DNA of 64,000 nucleotides from CAYXTI01 sp964468495 (GCA_964468495.1 CAYXTI010000012.1:1-64000), one strand, 5' to 3'; positions 46,320 through 56,520 are shown, numbered from the stretch's first letter. Translations and numbers: made by a program. Notes: generated by a model not told the origin, from the letters alone.

Positions 46320-48161
46320 ATGACATTAAGTGAAGCTCTTATTAAATCAGAGATTATAAGTGCACCAGAACAGCCTGGTATATATATAATGCTTGATAAT
46401 AAAAAAAAAATTATCTACATTGGAAAAGCAAAAAATATAAAAAATAGACTTAAGCAATATAATATAGTAAATAATAAAAAAACTGCAGCTATGGTTAATA
46501 GCTGCCATTATATAAACTATACTATTACTGAATCTGAAAGTGATGCTTTAATTCTTGAAGCTCAACTAATAAAAAAACATAAACCAAAATTTAATATTCT
46601 TCTTAAAGATGATAAATCTTTCCCTTATATTGCTATAACACTGGATCATGAATATCCTCAATTATTAAAATATAGAAAAAATACTAAATCATATAAAAAA
46701 AGTTTTGGCCCATTTGCTTCAGGAAAACAAGTTAACATTACGCTTGATCATCTATATAAAATATTCCAACTAAGATCATGTAATGATATTTTTTTCAGAA
46801 ATAGGATAAAACCTTGTTTACAATATTATATAAAACGCTGTTGTGCACCATGTACTAAAAAAATTACAAAAGAGGATTATCATGATAGAGTCCTGCAGGT
46901 ACAAGCATTTTTAGAAGGAAAAAATGCTAATTTACAAAAAAAATTATCTGATAAAATGGAAGCACTAAGTAAAGAAATGCGTTATGAAGAAGCAGCAATA
47001 ATTAGAGATCAGATTACTGCATTAAGTTATATACAGCTAAAAGCTGATGCTAACTCAGTAGATGTAGGTGATTTAGATATAATAGCCTTAGCAACAAATA
47101 AGATAGAATACTGTATACAATTATTTATCTATAGAGCAGGACAACCTTATGGAAACACTCCTTATTTTTTAAGGCATACAGAAGATAAAGACATCGCAAC
47201 AATACTAACTTCTTTTATAATGCAACTATATCAAAAAACAAAAGTACCTAAAAAAATCTTAGTAAGCCATGCTATTAAAGATAAAGATTTAATTATTAAA
47301 GCATTACATAAATTATATAATATTAAAGTAAAAATATTTACAGCTAGAACAGAATATTTTTATAAATTAATAAAAACAGCTATTAATAATGCAAAAATAT
47401 CTTTAAATAATCATATCACTTCATATCATAAGAACAAAAAAATATTTGATACTATTAGACACCTATTCCATTTACCTTTTCCTATTCGCCGTATAGAAAT
47501 ATATGATAACAGTCATATACAAGGAAGTTTTGCTGTAGGAGCAATGGTGGTAGCTGATATAACTGGATTTAATAAAAAAGAATACAGAAAATTTTCAATT
47601 AATATAAAAGCATATAATAAACTAGGAGGAGATGATTATGATATGATTCATCAAGTATTATTAAAAAGAATAGAAAAAATCAAGAAGGAACCAGATAAAA
47701 TACCTCAATTAATGATTATTGATGGAGGAAAAGGACACATGAATATAGTTAATAAAACATTAAATAAATACAATATAACTATTCCATTTGTATGTATGTC
47801 TAAAGGATTAGAGCGTAATGCTGGAGAAGAACAATTTCATATACCTAACTACCCTAGTTTTACACTGACCAAAAATAATATAATTATGAAGTACTTACAA
47901 AATTTACGAGATGAAGCGCATAATTTTGCTAATAGAAGTCATAGAAAAAAAAGATTATTAGCAATTCAGCATTCTAATATTGATTTCATTACTGGTATTG
48001 GATTAAAAAGAAAAAAAGCTTTACTAAATTATTTTGGATCATTAAAACAAATTAAATCTGCTTCTATTGATGAGTTACAAAAAGTAAAAGGAATAAGCTA
48101 TAAACTAGCAAATAGCATAAAATCTTTAAATAAAAATAATAGAGATTCTTTTAACACATAA
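46320..48161 (+). CDS. uvrC: Excinuclease ABC subunit C
   Basis: Makes both incisions in nucleotide excision repair. The 613-residue protein has the N-terminal GIY-YIG nuclease (PGIYIMLDNKKKIIYIGKA), the cysteine cluster CLQYYIKRCCAPC, the UvrB-binding UVR motif near residue 210 (KLSDKMEALSKEMRYEEAA), the RNase H-like nuclease domain (EIYDNSHIQGS, MIIDGGKGH) and C-terminal helix-hairpin-helix motifs. All parts are present and the gene is intact. Confidence 0.96.
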   Translation: MTLSEALIKSEIISAPEQPGIYIMLDNKKKIIYIGKAKNIKNRLKQYNIVNNKKTAAMVNSCHYINYTITESESDALILEAQLIKKHKPKFNILLKDDKSFPYIAITLDHEYPQLLKYRKNTKSYKKSFGPFASGKQVNITLDHLYKIFQLRSCNDIFFRNRIKPCLQYYIKRCCAPCTKKITKEDYHDRVLQVQAFLEGKNANLQKKLSDKMEALSKEMRYEEAAIIRDQITALSYIQLKADANSVDVGDLDIIALATNKIEYCIQLFIYRAGQPYGNTPYFLRHTEDKDIATILTSFIMQLYQKTKVPKKILVSHAIKDKDLIIKALHKLYNIKVKIFTARTEYFYKLIKTAINNAKISLNNHITSYHKNKKIFDTIRHLFHLPFPIRRIEIYDNSHIQGSFAVGAMVVADITGFNKKEYRKFSINIKAYNKLGGDDYDMIHQVLLKRIEKIKKEPDKIPQLMIIDGGKGHMNIVNKTLNKYNITIPFVCMSKGLERNAGEEQFHIPNYPSFTLTKNNIIMKYLQNLRDEAHNFANRSHRKKRLLAIQHSNIDFITGIGLKRKKALLNYFGSLKQIKSASIDELQKVKGISYKLANSIKSLNKNNRDSFNT

Positions 48162-48176
48162 TAATAATTATCAGTA

Positions 48177-48197
48177 GATACTTAAGATTAAAGTATC
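48177..48197. terminator. Hairpin between convergent uvrC and lipoprotein genes
   Basis: GATACTT (48177-48183) pairs with AAGTATC (48191-48197) across a 7-base loop, in the 44-bp gap between two converging stop codons. The position suits a shared terminator. No T-run is evident on either strand, so the call is modest. Confidence 0.35.
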
Positions 48198-48205
48198 AAT
48201 GCTAT

Positions 48206-48937
48206 TTACCTACCAAACTTAAGTTTTTTATTATTATCTTGATTATTTACTTTCTTAAAATTTTTCTTATTAAAAATATTATCTTTATTAAAGCTAGTAT
48301 TGGTATATTTATTATTTTTATTTACTTTTTCTAGTAAATTAGATCTGCAAGTAGCACCATTTTTTACTAGATTATTTTTTATCGCTTTATCATTATATAA
48401 TTTACTTTTATTATTATTGCTAGGCTTATTAAAGCTAGCATTTTTACATTCCTTATTTTTATTTACTTTTTCTTGTGAATTAGATCGATAAGTATTACTA
48501 TTTTTTACTACATTGTTTTTTATCACTTTATCATTATATAATTTACTTTCATTATTATAATCTTGGCTTTTAAATCTTATTTTTTGTTCATTTAAATTTT
48601 TTTTATGATTGTTTTGTTGAAATGATTGCTTTTTTTTATCTAATTCAATCATTTCAAGATACATATTCCTATTAGATTGGGCAATGCTATTATCATCAAA
48701 TAAATCCTCTTCATCATAATCAATAATATTATATTCTCCTTGCATTAAATTTTGCTTTGCTAAATTAATATATTTTTGGTTATAGCGCGGATAACGTTTA
48801 TTATTAAAATAAGAAGAAGGATGATGAATCTTATCATTATAACCATTTGGAACCGAAACACAGCTATATAATAAAAAGATAGAAATAAAAATAACATATT
48901 GAGATGACATATATCTTCTATAATTCGTCATAAACAT
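48206..48937 (-). CDS. Putative lipoprotein with two 47-residue repeats
   Basis: A 243-residue protein of unknown function. A hydrophobic segment (about 13-25) ends in LLYSC, a reasonable lipobox with Cys26, so it is probably a lipoprotein. The mature part is rich in Asn and Lys. Residues 131-177 and 178-221 are two copies of a repeat beginning SKLYNDK and containing EKVNKN. The DNA copies are 141 bp apart. It lies 80 bp downstream of murG on the same strand. The first ATG (48937) is used; an alternative at residue 10 would leave the signal intact. Confidence 0.75.
   Translation of the reverse strand: MFMTNYRRYMSSQYVIFISIFLLYSCVSVPNGYNDKIHHPSSYFNNKRYPRYNQKYINLAKQNLMQGEYNIIDYDEEDLFDDNSIAQSNRNMYLEMIELDKKKQSFQQNNHKKNLNEQKIRFKSQDYNNESKLYNDKVIKNNVVKNSNTYRSNSQEKVNKNKECKNASFNKPSNNNKSKLYNDKAIKNNLVKNGATCRSNLLEKVNKNNKYTNTSFNKDNIFNKKNFKKVNNQDNNKKLKFGR
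48272..48547. repeat. 141-bp in-frame direct repeat in the lipoprotein gene
   Basis: Two units, about 48407-48547 and 48272-48406, share long blocks on the minus strand (for example the segments coding SKLYNDK, IKNN, VKN and EKVNKN). They have diverged by point changes, so the duplication is not recent. The period is a multiple of three. Confidence 0.8.
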
Positions 48938-49017
48938 CCTTAATTACTTAACTTATAAAGAATATCAATTTTAAATTATTACACTTATTATATATAATTA
49001 CAATATCAATAAATCTA

Positions 49018-50124
49018 CTAATAATTTATTTGCTCAATTATTTTCAATAGTGTGTCAACAATATAATACTTACTATTATCTTTAATAAATAATAATTTTT
49101 TCGACATATTAACTAGAATATCTCTATTAATAACTAAACGATAAATATGATTAGCTAAAACATCCAATGATAACAAATCTTGTCTATAACACCAACTAAC
49201 ATTCTCTTTATAAAGTTTTTGGGCATTATAATACTGATGATCTTGTTGAGAAGATGGTAAAGGGATAAAAATAGTAGGCAAACAAAGATATTTTATTTCA
49301 GCAATAGTTGATGCTCCTGCTCTTGAAATAACTAAATGCGTTTCTTTATATATACTAGAAATATCATGAAAGAAATCTGATAATAGAAAATTAATACCAA
49401 TACTGCTATAAATTTTTTCTACATTAACATAATCATCTGGTCTAACCTGTTGTATTATATGTATAACAAGATTAGGATACTTAAATTTTAATAATTTAAT
49501 TGATTGTGGAATAAAGGTAGAAAAAAATTTTGCTCCTTGACTTCCACCAAAAACAAACAAAGTAAAAGGGTCTTGGTAAAAATTTTTTTGAATAGATAAA
49601 TTTTTAATATTATTTCTAACTATATCACCAATAACTATTACTTTAGATTTTAAACTACTTTTAATATTTTTAGTATCATCATATGCAACCAATATTTTTT
49701 TTGCATATCTAGCAAAAAAACTATTTACCTTCCCTAGTATGCTATTCTGTTCATAAATAATAATTGGAATTCTAAGCAATATACTTACAAACATTGAAGG
49801 AAAGGTAGGATATCCGCCAAAGCCAATAACAACAGATGGCTTTATTTTTTTTATTAAAAAGTATGTTTTCACTATAGCTTTAGCTAATAAAAAAATAGAT
49901 CTAATTCTATTAACAATGCTATCAAAGACTATATATAAATCAATAATATAAGAAGCATTAATTAATATTTTTGGTAAATACTTTTTACATCTTAAATCAG
50001 TAATAAAATGAATATTTTTTCCTAATTTTTGAAAATCTTCTGCCATAGATAAGGCAGGAAAAAAATGTCCACCAGTACCTCCAGCCACTAATAAAATTAC
50101 TATATCTTTATTGTAAGAAAACAT
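49018..50124 (-). CDS. murG: UDP-GlcNAc:lipid I transferase MurG
   Basis: GT-B glycosyltransferase that makes lipid II on the cytoplasmic face of the inner membrane. The 368-residue protein has the N-terminal GGTGGHFFPAL loop, the GFGGYPTFP motif, and the C-terminal GGSQGAKFF and SRAGASTIAEI motifs that bind the donor. All are intact. Its start overlaps the end of ftsW by 17 bp, the classic dcw order ftsW-murG. Confidence 0.96.
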   Translation of the reverse strand: MFSYNKDIVILLVAGGTGGHFFPALSMAEDFQKLGKNIHFITDLRCKKYLPKILINASYIIDLYIVFDSIVNRIRSIFLLAKAIVKTYFLIKKIKPSVVIGFGGYPTFPSMFVSILLRIPIIIYEQNSILGKVNSFFARYAKKILVAYDDTKNIKSSLKSKVIVIGDIVRNNIKNLSIQKNFYQDPFTLFVFGGSQGAKFFSTFIPQSIKLLKFKYPNLVIHIIQQVRPDDYVNVEKIYSSIGINFLLSDFFHDISSIYKETHLVISRAGASTIAEIKYLCLPTIFIPLPSSQQDHQYYNAQKLYKENVSWCYRQDLLSLDVLANHIYRLVINRDILVNMSKKLLFIKDNSKYYIVDTLLKIIEQINY

Positions 50125-51247
50125 TTTCTTTATTCATCTTATATTTTTTTAAATGTGCATAATTTTTAGAAAAACCTAAAAGCATCCCAACTGTTATGCT
50201 CATGGCAAAAGTAGATGATCCTCCATAACTAACAAAGGGTAACGTCATTCCTTTAGTAGGTAATAAAGCTAAACTAACTGCTATATTAATTAATGCTTGC
50301 AAAGCAAATTGACAAATAAGACCTATAGCAGCTATCTGAATAAATAAATCTTTTTTATTTATTATTCTATAAAAAGACCGCACAACAATAAAAGAAAAAG
50401 TAGCAATAATAATTAAGCATACTATGGCACCAAATTCCTCTCCTGCAACTGCAAAAATAAAATCTGTATGAGAATCAGGCAAATATTGCTTTATAGAACC
50501 CTCTCCTGGTCCACAACCAAATAACCCTCCATTTTCAAAAGCTAAAATAGATTGACTAACCTGATAATTATTATGATTAATTGGCTTGAAATAATTATCT
50601 ATTCTAATTGCAACATAAGGAATTAAGTTATAAACAATAACCATAACTAGTATAGTAAAAAAAGCTATTATATAAACCCATATTATAGGCATACCAGCAA
50701 TAAATAATTGTAAGGTAAGAACAGTGCTAATTAATAACAACATCCCTATATCTGGCTGATTTATTAAAAAAAAAGCAATTACAGAATATAGAAATAAACA
50801 AATCCTTACTCCAGGAAAACTTTCTCGGTCTTTTATAGATAATAACCAGCCTACAACTACAATAAAAAATGGTTTAATAAATTCTGATGGTTGATATGAG
50901 ACATTTAAAATACTAATCCACCTAGTAGCACCTTTTATCTCATAACCATATTTTTTAACTAAAAATAGCATAAAAATATTTATAATAAAACCTATGATGG
51001 CTAATCTCTTTATCCATTGTATACTTAATAAAGAAAAAACTACTACAGAAATAACTGCTGTTATTAGATAGATTATTTGCCTAAAAGAAAAATAATTAGC
51101 TACCAAACCAATACGATCAGCAATCGCTCTACTTGAGGTGGTAACAAGCATTAAACTAAAAGCTATTAATATAAAAAAAGCACTAATTGTTTGCTGATCT
51201 ATAACTCTCCACCATCGCCTAACACTATTCCTCTGATATTTATTCAT
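50108..51247 (-). CDS. ftsW: Septal peptidoglycan glycosyltransferase FtsW
   Basis: SEDS-family polymerase of the divisome that works with a class B PBP. The 379-residue protein has ten predicted helices and typical SEDS motifs: the GATRWI segment, QPSEFIKPF, QPDIGMLLL, GCGPGEGSIKQYLPDSHTDFIFAVAGEEFG and the final TKGMTLPFVSYGGSS. It is followed by murG with overlap. The presence of the SEDS HTDFIF motif supports FtsW or RodA; the neighbour murG favours FtsW. Confidence 0.95.
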   Translation of the reverse strand: MNKYQRNSVRRWWRVIDQQTISAFFILIAFSLMLVTTSSRAIADRIGLVANYFSFRQIIYLITAVISVVVFSLLSIQWIKRLAIIGFIINIFMLFLVKKYGYEIKGATRWISILNVSYQPSEFIKPFFIVVVGWLLSIKDRESFPGVRICLFLYSVIAFFLINQPDIGMLLLISTVLTLQLFIAGMPIIWVYIIAFFTILVMVIVYNLIPYVAIRIDNYFKPINHNNYQVSQSILAFENGGLFGCGPGEGSIKQYLPDSHTDFIFAVAGEEFGAIVCLIIIATFSFIVVRSFYRIINKKDLFIQIAAIGLICQFALQALINIAVSLALLPTKGMTLPFVSYGGSSTFAMSITVGMLLGFSKNYAHLKKYKMNKENVFLQ

Positions 51248-51327
51248 ATTGTATGATTTAATTTAATGACTACAACTATTTACTTATTTCTAGTTTTAAA
51301 TAGATTAAATAAGTAATAATTTAAAAT

Positions 51328-52605
51328 TTACTTTTTTTCAAAATTATTAACATCTTCAATAATACTACCTATTTTATATTCAGAAACTAATTTAAATCTT
51401 TCTAACGATTTCACTCCCTTTTTTCCGCTATTTTCTATTCCTAATTTAGTGATATTATCCACCTTTGAAAGGAATGATTTATTAAAAGATGCAGCAAATT
51501 TATCATAATAATTTGCTACACAAGTAATACTTTTACCAAGTTTTTGGGAATAATCAGTTATAGTAGAAATAGAATTGATAATCTTTTTAACCTCCTCAAT
51601 AATTTTTTGGTTATTTTTTGTCATTAGATGTTCTGATATTTGGAATTTTGCTAAAGATAGCATATTCATTAATCCTGATGGACCTACTAAAAAAATATTA
51701 TCTTCCCACGCTTTGATTAAAAATGATGCATCTAAATCAATAATTTTTTCGATAGCATGTTCTGAAGGTATAAACATTAGAGTAATTACTTTACTTACTA
51801 AAGAATCATTATTCATAACTATTTTTTTTATATTTTCTGCATAATCCTTAGTTGATAAAGATTTTAAATGTAGATTCATAGTCTTCATTAATTGTTTACT
51901 ATCTTGTTTTTCATTTAATAAAAACTTAGATGATTTAGCATCAATAACCATAATAGTCCCAGCAGGTAAAAAAACAATAGCATCAGGCCTAATTTTAGTA
52001 ATACCTTCTTCTTGATTAGAATTAGTCATAACACACTGTATAATATAATCAACTCCACTAATTAATCCTGAAGCTTTAAGAATATTCTCAAGAGTAATTT
52101 CAGCTAACTGTCCTGCGCCCAAAGGAGATAATAGTGCATTTTTTATAGTATCAACTGTATTTTTAGACTGATTCATTTCTTTATCAATTGCAGCTACTAT
52201 ATTAATTAACCTTTCAAATTCACTATTAAATTTTTCTGATACAGCCTTAATATTTGACTCTGTTAACTCCCTAACATCTTTATTTTCTCTTTTATAAATT
52301 TCTATTAACTGCTTAGATAAATCATTCCCAAGCTCAAATAAAGCAGATTTAACAGAATTTTTAGAATCATGGTTAATTTTTTTTATTTCTAGAATCATTT
52401 GATCTTTATACTCTAAAGAACTTTGTAATTGTTCTATTTTTTTGATCTGTATAATATTATTTTGTTGCAAAGAATGGTTTTCAGTACGAACTGATCTTAG
52501 TTCTGGTTCTAAAAAATATAATTTACTTCTTAATGTAATATATTTATACATTAACCACAAAAAAAAAAATGCTAAAACTAATAACTGAAGAATTAATGTA
52601 AACAT
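51328..52605 (-). CDS. rmuC: DNA recombination protein RmuC
   Basis: RmuC-family proteins limit recombination at inverted repeats and carry a nuclease-like fold. I choose the ATG at 52605 (425 residues), preceded by CAGGTAG, instead of a TTG at 52722 that would add 39 residues. A membrane helix (about 1-20) is followed by a long coiled coil (about 40-170) and the RmuC domain with GAGQLAEITLENIL, KIRPDAIVFLP and VIDAKS, plus FIPSEHAIEKI. The PD-(D/E)xK-like residues Asp and Lys in VIDAKS are kept. Confidence 0.92.
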   Translation of the reverse strand: MFTLILQLLVLAFFFLWLMYKYITLRSKLYFLEPELRSVRTENHSLQQNNIIQIKKIEQLQSSLEYKDQMILEIKKINHDSKNSVKSALFELGNDLSKQLIEIYKRENKDVRELTESNIKAVSEKFNSEFERLINIVAAIDKEMNQSKNTVDTIKNALLSPLGAGQLAEITLENILKASGLISGVDYIIQCVMTNSNQEEGITKIRPDAIVFLPAGTIMVIDAKSSKFLLNEKQDSKQLMKTMNLHLKSLSTKDYAENIKKIVMNNDSLVSKVITLMFIPSEHAIEKIIDLDASFLIKAWEDNIFLVGPSGLMNMLSLAKFQISEHLMTKNNQKIIEEVKKIINSISTITDYSQKLGKSITCVANYYDKFAASFNKSFLSKVDNITKLGIENSGKKGVKSLERFKLVSEYKIGSIIEDVNNFEKK

Positions 52606-52882
52606 ATAAAAACTACCTGAAATAAATATAAGTAAATTAATAAAAAAATTTAACAAAAAAACATTTACATTATAAAATAAACAATAAAACACTAGCTTAT
52701 AAAAGTAAAGTTCACTATACAATAAAGTATTATACTAAAGCAATCAATAACTACCTAAAAAAGGTTTTTTACTAAAATAGCTAAATAAATAGGTTAATTG
52801 TTATTAATTTATTTAGATTTATCTTAAATTCTATTTGAAATTAAATATTTAGCTAAGTATATTAAATAAAAAAACAACTATT

Positions 52883-53713
52883 ATGAGATGTGCATCATAC
52901 GGAACAGCTAATGGATACTTAATTGAAAATTTATTTAAATATTTTAAACAAAAAAAGCTAGATCCTATATATCTTGATAACATATTATACGTAGTAATAT
53001 ATCAATTACAAAAGCCAATTCATGTGTACTTTTTCCCTTTTGGTTGTATAACAATATGGGGAAGCAACCCCATTTCAGAGAAGCAATTATTAAAAACTTT
53101 ATCTGCATTTGAAATAGGAAAATTATCACATCCTACTTCTGATTTTATATATTTTAGCTATACTAATAAAACTAATAAAACCTTCTTTAAAGAAGAGCTA
53201 AATACAGTATTTTTAGCTAATAATTCAAGATATGAAAAACTATCAATATCTTATGGCTTGGCTCAATCAGTAAAACTTGCAGTACTTGAGAAATCAGTTA
53301 CTAAAATTTTAGAAAATAGCGATCCTATACATAAGGAATTAGCTTATAGTGGAACTATCTCTTTATCAAAAAAAGAAATATCAAAAAAAATAGGACATTT
53401 ATTTAGTGAAAGATATTCAATGAATTTGCATAGCAATATACTAGGAACCCCACAATTCTTTTGGCGTAGACCAAAATATGAGCCTTTATACCTAATGACA
53501 ACTGAGTTTCAAGATCTTAATATTAGACAACAATTTTTAAATCATCGTCTAAACATGATACAAGAACTATATAATATTTTATCAAATGAACTTAATTATA
53601 GGCACTCATCTATGCTAGAGACAACAATAGTAATATTAATTGCAATAGAATTAATATTAGCTTTTACCCATAGTAATAGCTTTTATCAGTTAATAAAAAT
53701 CTTCTTAGGCTAA
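52883..53713 (+). CDS. DUF155/RMND1-family protein
   Basis: A 276-residue protein of the DUF155 family, known from mitochondria (RMND1, yeast Sif2/3-type proteins) and from Rickettsiales-like bacteria. The family marks are the FFPFGCITIWG strand, the late SYGLAQSVKLAVLEKSV helix, and PQFFWRRPKYEPLY followed by R..QFLNHRLNMIQELYNIL. A membrane helix lies near the C terminus (about 248-264). In mitochondria RMND1 supports translation; the bacterial role is unknown. It is a single gene with divergent rmuC upstream. Confidence 0.88.
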   Translation: MRCASYGTANGYLIENLFKYFKQKKLDPIYLDNILYVVIYQLQKPIHVYFFPFGCITIWGSNPISEKQLLKTLSAFEIGKLSHPTSDFIYFSYTNKTNKTFFKEELNTVFLANNSRYEKLSISYGLAQSVKLAVLEKSVTKILENSDPIHKELAYSGTISLSKKEISKKIGHLFSERYSMNLHSNILGTPQFFWRRPKYEPLYLMTTEFQDLNIRQQFLNHRLNMIQELYNILSNELNYRHSSMLETTIVILIAIELILAFTHSNSFYQLIKIFLG

Positions 53714-54076
53714 AAAGAAAGCAAAAAATTGATTAAGTTAAGTTCACCCTAAGCAATTCTATAATTAAAAAAATTGAATTTTTTTGAAATAGAAAGAGTA
53801 CTTTCTCCATTTTTGAGTCACCTAAAGGAGAGCAATTTTCTAACTCCTTTTGAATCATTATCTGTATTGGTGTTTAATACAATATAATCTTACTTTGTTA
53901 TTTAGATTAGAAAATATTGCTTTACTTCATTTATTTGCTATTATAGCTCTAGCATATAGATAGTTTTAATAAGTTATTAACTAGCATATGAATAGTTTTT
54001 TATATAATGCTATGCTAAGAATGCTAGATAAATGATGGTAATTAAAAATTATATATAAATACATAACAGTTTAGTA
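53714..54076. other. 363-bp intergenic region between DUF155 and cutA
   Basis: No gene or clear repeat is seen. A weak inverted repeat TCTCC...GGAGA lies near 53803-53831. No promoter could be assigned with confidence. Confidence 0.4.
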
Positions 54077-54397
54077 ATGGAAAAAGAAAGTTATTGTATT
54101 ATTATAACTACAACTAATAAAAAAACCGTTGTAGATATGATTGCTGCCTTGATTATACAATCAAAACTTACTACTTGTGTACAAGTAGATAAAATAAATA
54201 GCTATTTTAGTTGGCAAAAAACTATTCAAAAAGAAAAAGAATACCGTTTAATAATAAAGGCAATGTCTAAACATTACACATCTATTGAGGAAGTAATAAA
54301 AAATAAACATAACTACAAAGTTCCTCAAATAATAAAGTTAGATATTAGTGACGGCTATCAAAATTATCTAAAATGGATTAGTGATAATTCGTTATAA
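54077..54397 (+). CDS. cutA: CutA1 family protein
   Basis: A 106-residue trimeric ferredoxin-like fold protein linked to divalent metal tolerance. The family pattern is present: the first strand YCIIITTT, the KLTTCVQVDKINSYFSWQKTIQKEKEYRLIIKA core, the helix with HxYKVPQII, and a C-terminal YLKWI. The biochemical function remains unclear for the family. Confidence 0.93.
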   Translation: MEKESYCIIITTTNKKTVVDMIAALIIQSKLTTCVQVDKINSYFSWQKTIQKEKEYRLIIKAMSKHYTSIEEVIKNKHNYKVPQIIKLDISDGYQNYLKWISDNSL

Positions 54398-54472
54398 AAA
54401 ATTTTTTGCTATCTAGTTATTTTTAATAGTTATGTTAATATTATTTGATTATAATTTATTTGAAGGTTTATA

Positions 54473-55711
54473 ATGATGAAGCTTTGGCATAAAGTTACTT
54501 TAGGATTAATTTTAGGAATAATATTTGGAATTTATTTTCCTCAGCATGTTAGCAAAGTCCAGCCCATAGGGATAATATTCTTAAGACTAATCAAAATGAT
54601 TATCTCTCCATTAATTTTTTTCACTTTAGTATCAGGTTTAACCAGTATGAAAGACAAAAGTGCACTTGGAAGAGTAGGAATGAAATCAGTATTTGCATAT
54701 TTAGGAACAACTTTTTGTGCTGTAGTATTTGGATTAGGAATAGGTTTAATTATTAAACCAGGAAAGGGAGTAGTTATTGATTTTGGAACAACAAATAATA
54801 ACCTACAATCTTCTTATAGTACAAATCAAACATATGATAATTTTAGTTGGGTTGATTTTATAATTAATATAGTCCCTAGTAATATTGTTGAATCTTTTGG
54901 GACATCAAATGTACTACAAATAGTATTTTTTTCAGTATTTTTTAGTATCATAATCAATAATGTTGGATCTGTAGCTGACCCTATTAAAGATATGGTTAAT
55001 GCATTATCAAAAATAGTATTAAATATGATTGCTAAAATTGTAGAATTTTCTCCATATGGAGCATTTGCATTAACTGCCTGGGTAATAGGAACACAAGGAC
55101 TAGGTATTCTGCTTAGCTTATCAAAATTAGTCTTAGCTGTAGTAATTGCAATGATTTGTCAGTATTTCATTTTTGGCTTAATAATTTTTATTTTTGCGCG
55201 TGTATCACCTATTCCTTTTTATAAGAAAAGTTTACTATACCAGTTAATTGCGCTATCTACAGGCAGTAGTAAAGCCAGTTTAGCAACTACTATGCAAGTC
55301 TGTCAAAATAAACTAGGAATTTCCAAATCTAGCACTTCTTTTGTCTTACCCCTTGGAGCTTCTATTAATATGGATGGGTTTGCTATAAACCTTGGATTAA
55401 CTACAGTGTTTTTTGCTCAGATGATGGAAATTAATCTTAGTATGAGTGATTACTTAGTAATTATGTTAACTTCTACTTTAGGATCTATAGGAGGAGCAGG
55501 AATTCCTAGCGCTTCTCTAATTATGCTACCCATGGTTCTTGGATCAGTTAATATACCTATTGAAGGAGTAGCTGTAATTGCTGGCATTGATAGAGTACTA
55601 GATTTATTACGTACAGCTATTAATATTACTGGTGATGCTACTATTACATTAGTTATTGACGCATCTGAAGGTAGTTTTAATAAAAAGGAATATTACTCAA
55701 ATACCAACTAA
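54473..55711 (+). CDS. Dicarboxylate/amino acid:cation symporter (DAACS)
   Basis: A 412-residue inner-membrane carrier of the GltP/DctA family, which import glutamate, aspartate or C4-dicarboxylates with protons or sodium. Visible motifs are the ALSTGSSKASLATTM re-entrant hairpin (serine-rich HP1), the PLGASINMDG motif of TM7 and the SIGGAGIPSASLIML HP2 loop. The final helix contains DRVLDLLRTAINITGD, with the Arg, Asn and Asp that bind amino-acid or dicarboxylate substrates. A GAAGG ribosome binding site precedes the double ATG. Confidence 0.94.
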   Translation: MMKLWHKVTLGLILGIIFGIYFPQHVSKVQPIGIIFLRLIKMIISPLIFFTLVSGLTSMKDKSALGRVGMKSVFAYLGTTFCAVVFGLGIGLIIKPGKGVVIDFGTTNNNLQSSYSTNQTYDNFSWVDFIINIVPSNIVESFGTSNVLQIVFFSVFFSIIINNVGSVADPIKDMVNALSKIVLNMIAKIVEFSPYGAFALTAWVIGTQGLGILLSLSKLVLAVVIAMICQYFIFGLIIFIFARVSPIPFYKKSLLYQLIALSTGSSKASLATTMQVCQNKLGISKSSTSFVLPLGASINMDGFAINLGLTTVFFAQMMEINLSMSDYLVIMLTSTLGSIGGAGIPSASLIMLPMVLGSVNIPIEGVAVIAGIDRVLDLLRTAINITGDATITLVIDASEGSFNKKEYYSNTN

Positions 55712-55971
55712 AATATCACAGTTTTATCAGAATATTTAGTATTAAATTATACATAATTATATATAATTTTAGGTTCCTGCACATTACTTTTAAAATTAAT
55801 GCTATATTATAATCATATAAAGCTTTTTAAATATTTTAGTAATCTAGCTTAGTAAATATATATAAAACATAATATACTACTAGGTTATGTTATGTTAGTA
55901 TAGCAAATAATTATGCTAGTTATTTTATAATCATAAAAGCTACTTTAATAGCTATTAAAAAATTCTATATT

Positions 55972-56520
55972 ATGTATATTAATAAAAATATTCCAAACTA
56001 CTTAACAATAATGAGAATATTTGCTATTCCTATTATAATAATGACATTTTATTTTCAAGATTCAAAATTTGCTCATCAGTTAAGTGGTGTAATCTTTGCA
56101 TTAGCTAGTGCAACTGATTTTATTGATGGATATTTAGCTCGTAAATTTAATATTATTTCTCTATTTGGACGTATGTTTGATCCTATAGCAGATAAATTAT
56201 TAGTAGGATGCGTTATTCTTATGTTAGTAAAAGATGGAAGAGCTGATGAAATACCATCTTTATTAATATTAGCAAGAGAATTAACTGTTGCAGGACTACG
56301 TGAATTTCTAGCACGGATAAAAGTAAGTATCCCAGTAACTAGAATGGCTAAAACAAAAACTACTTTACAAATGACTGCTATTACTATGTTATTAATTGGA
56401 TCTAAAGGATCAGGCATAGCTTACCTTGACATCATAGGTTATGCTTTACTATGGATTTCAGCGATTATAACATTAATAACTGGATATTATTATCTTCAAG
56501 CCAGCATCAAGTATCTATAG
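55972..56520 (+). CDS. pgsA: CDP-diacylglycerol-glycerol-3-phosphate 3-phosphatidyltransferase
   Basis: Makes phosphatidylglycerol phosphate, the first step to phosphatidylglycerol and cardiolipin. The 182-residue membrane protein carries the CDP-alcohol phosphatidyltransferase signature with its aspartates in ATDFIDGYLAR and GRMFDPIADK, following the D-x2-DG-x2-AR-x8-G-x3-D-x3-D pattern. The downstream neighbour is convergent. Confidence 0.95.
   Translation: MYINKNIPNYLTIMRIFAIPIIIMTFYFQDSKFAHQLSGVIFALASATDFIDGYLARKFNIISLFGRMFDPIADKLLVGCVILMLVKDGRADEIPSLLILARELTVAGLREFLARIKVSIPVTRMAKTKTTLQMTAITMLLIGSKGSGIAYLDIIGYALLWISAIITLITGYYYLQASIKYL

Noticed and set aside
51328..52722. Longer RmuC starting at TTG 52722
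   Set aside because: The extra 39 residues add an unusual second hydrophobic stretch, while the ATG at 52605 has a CAGGTAG ribosome binding site and gives the normal family start.
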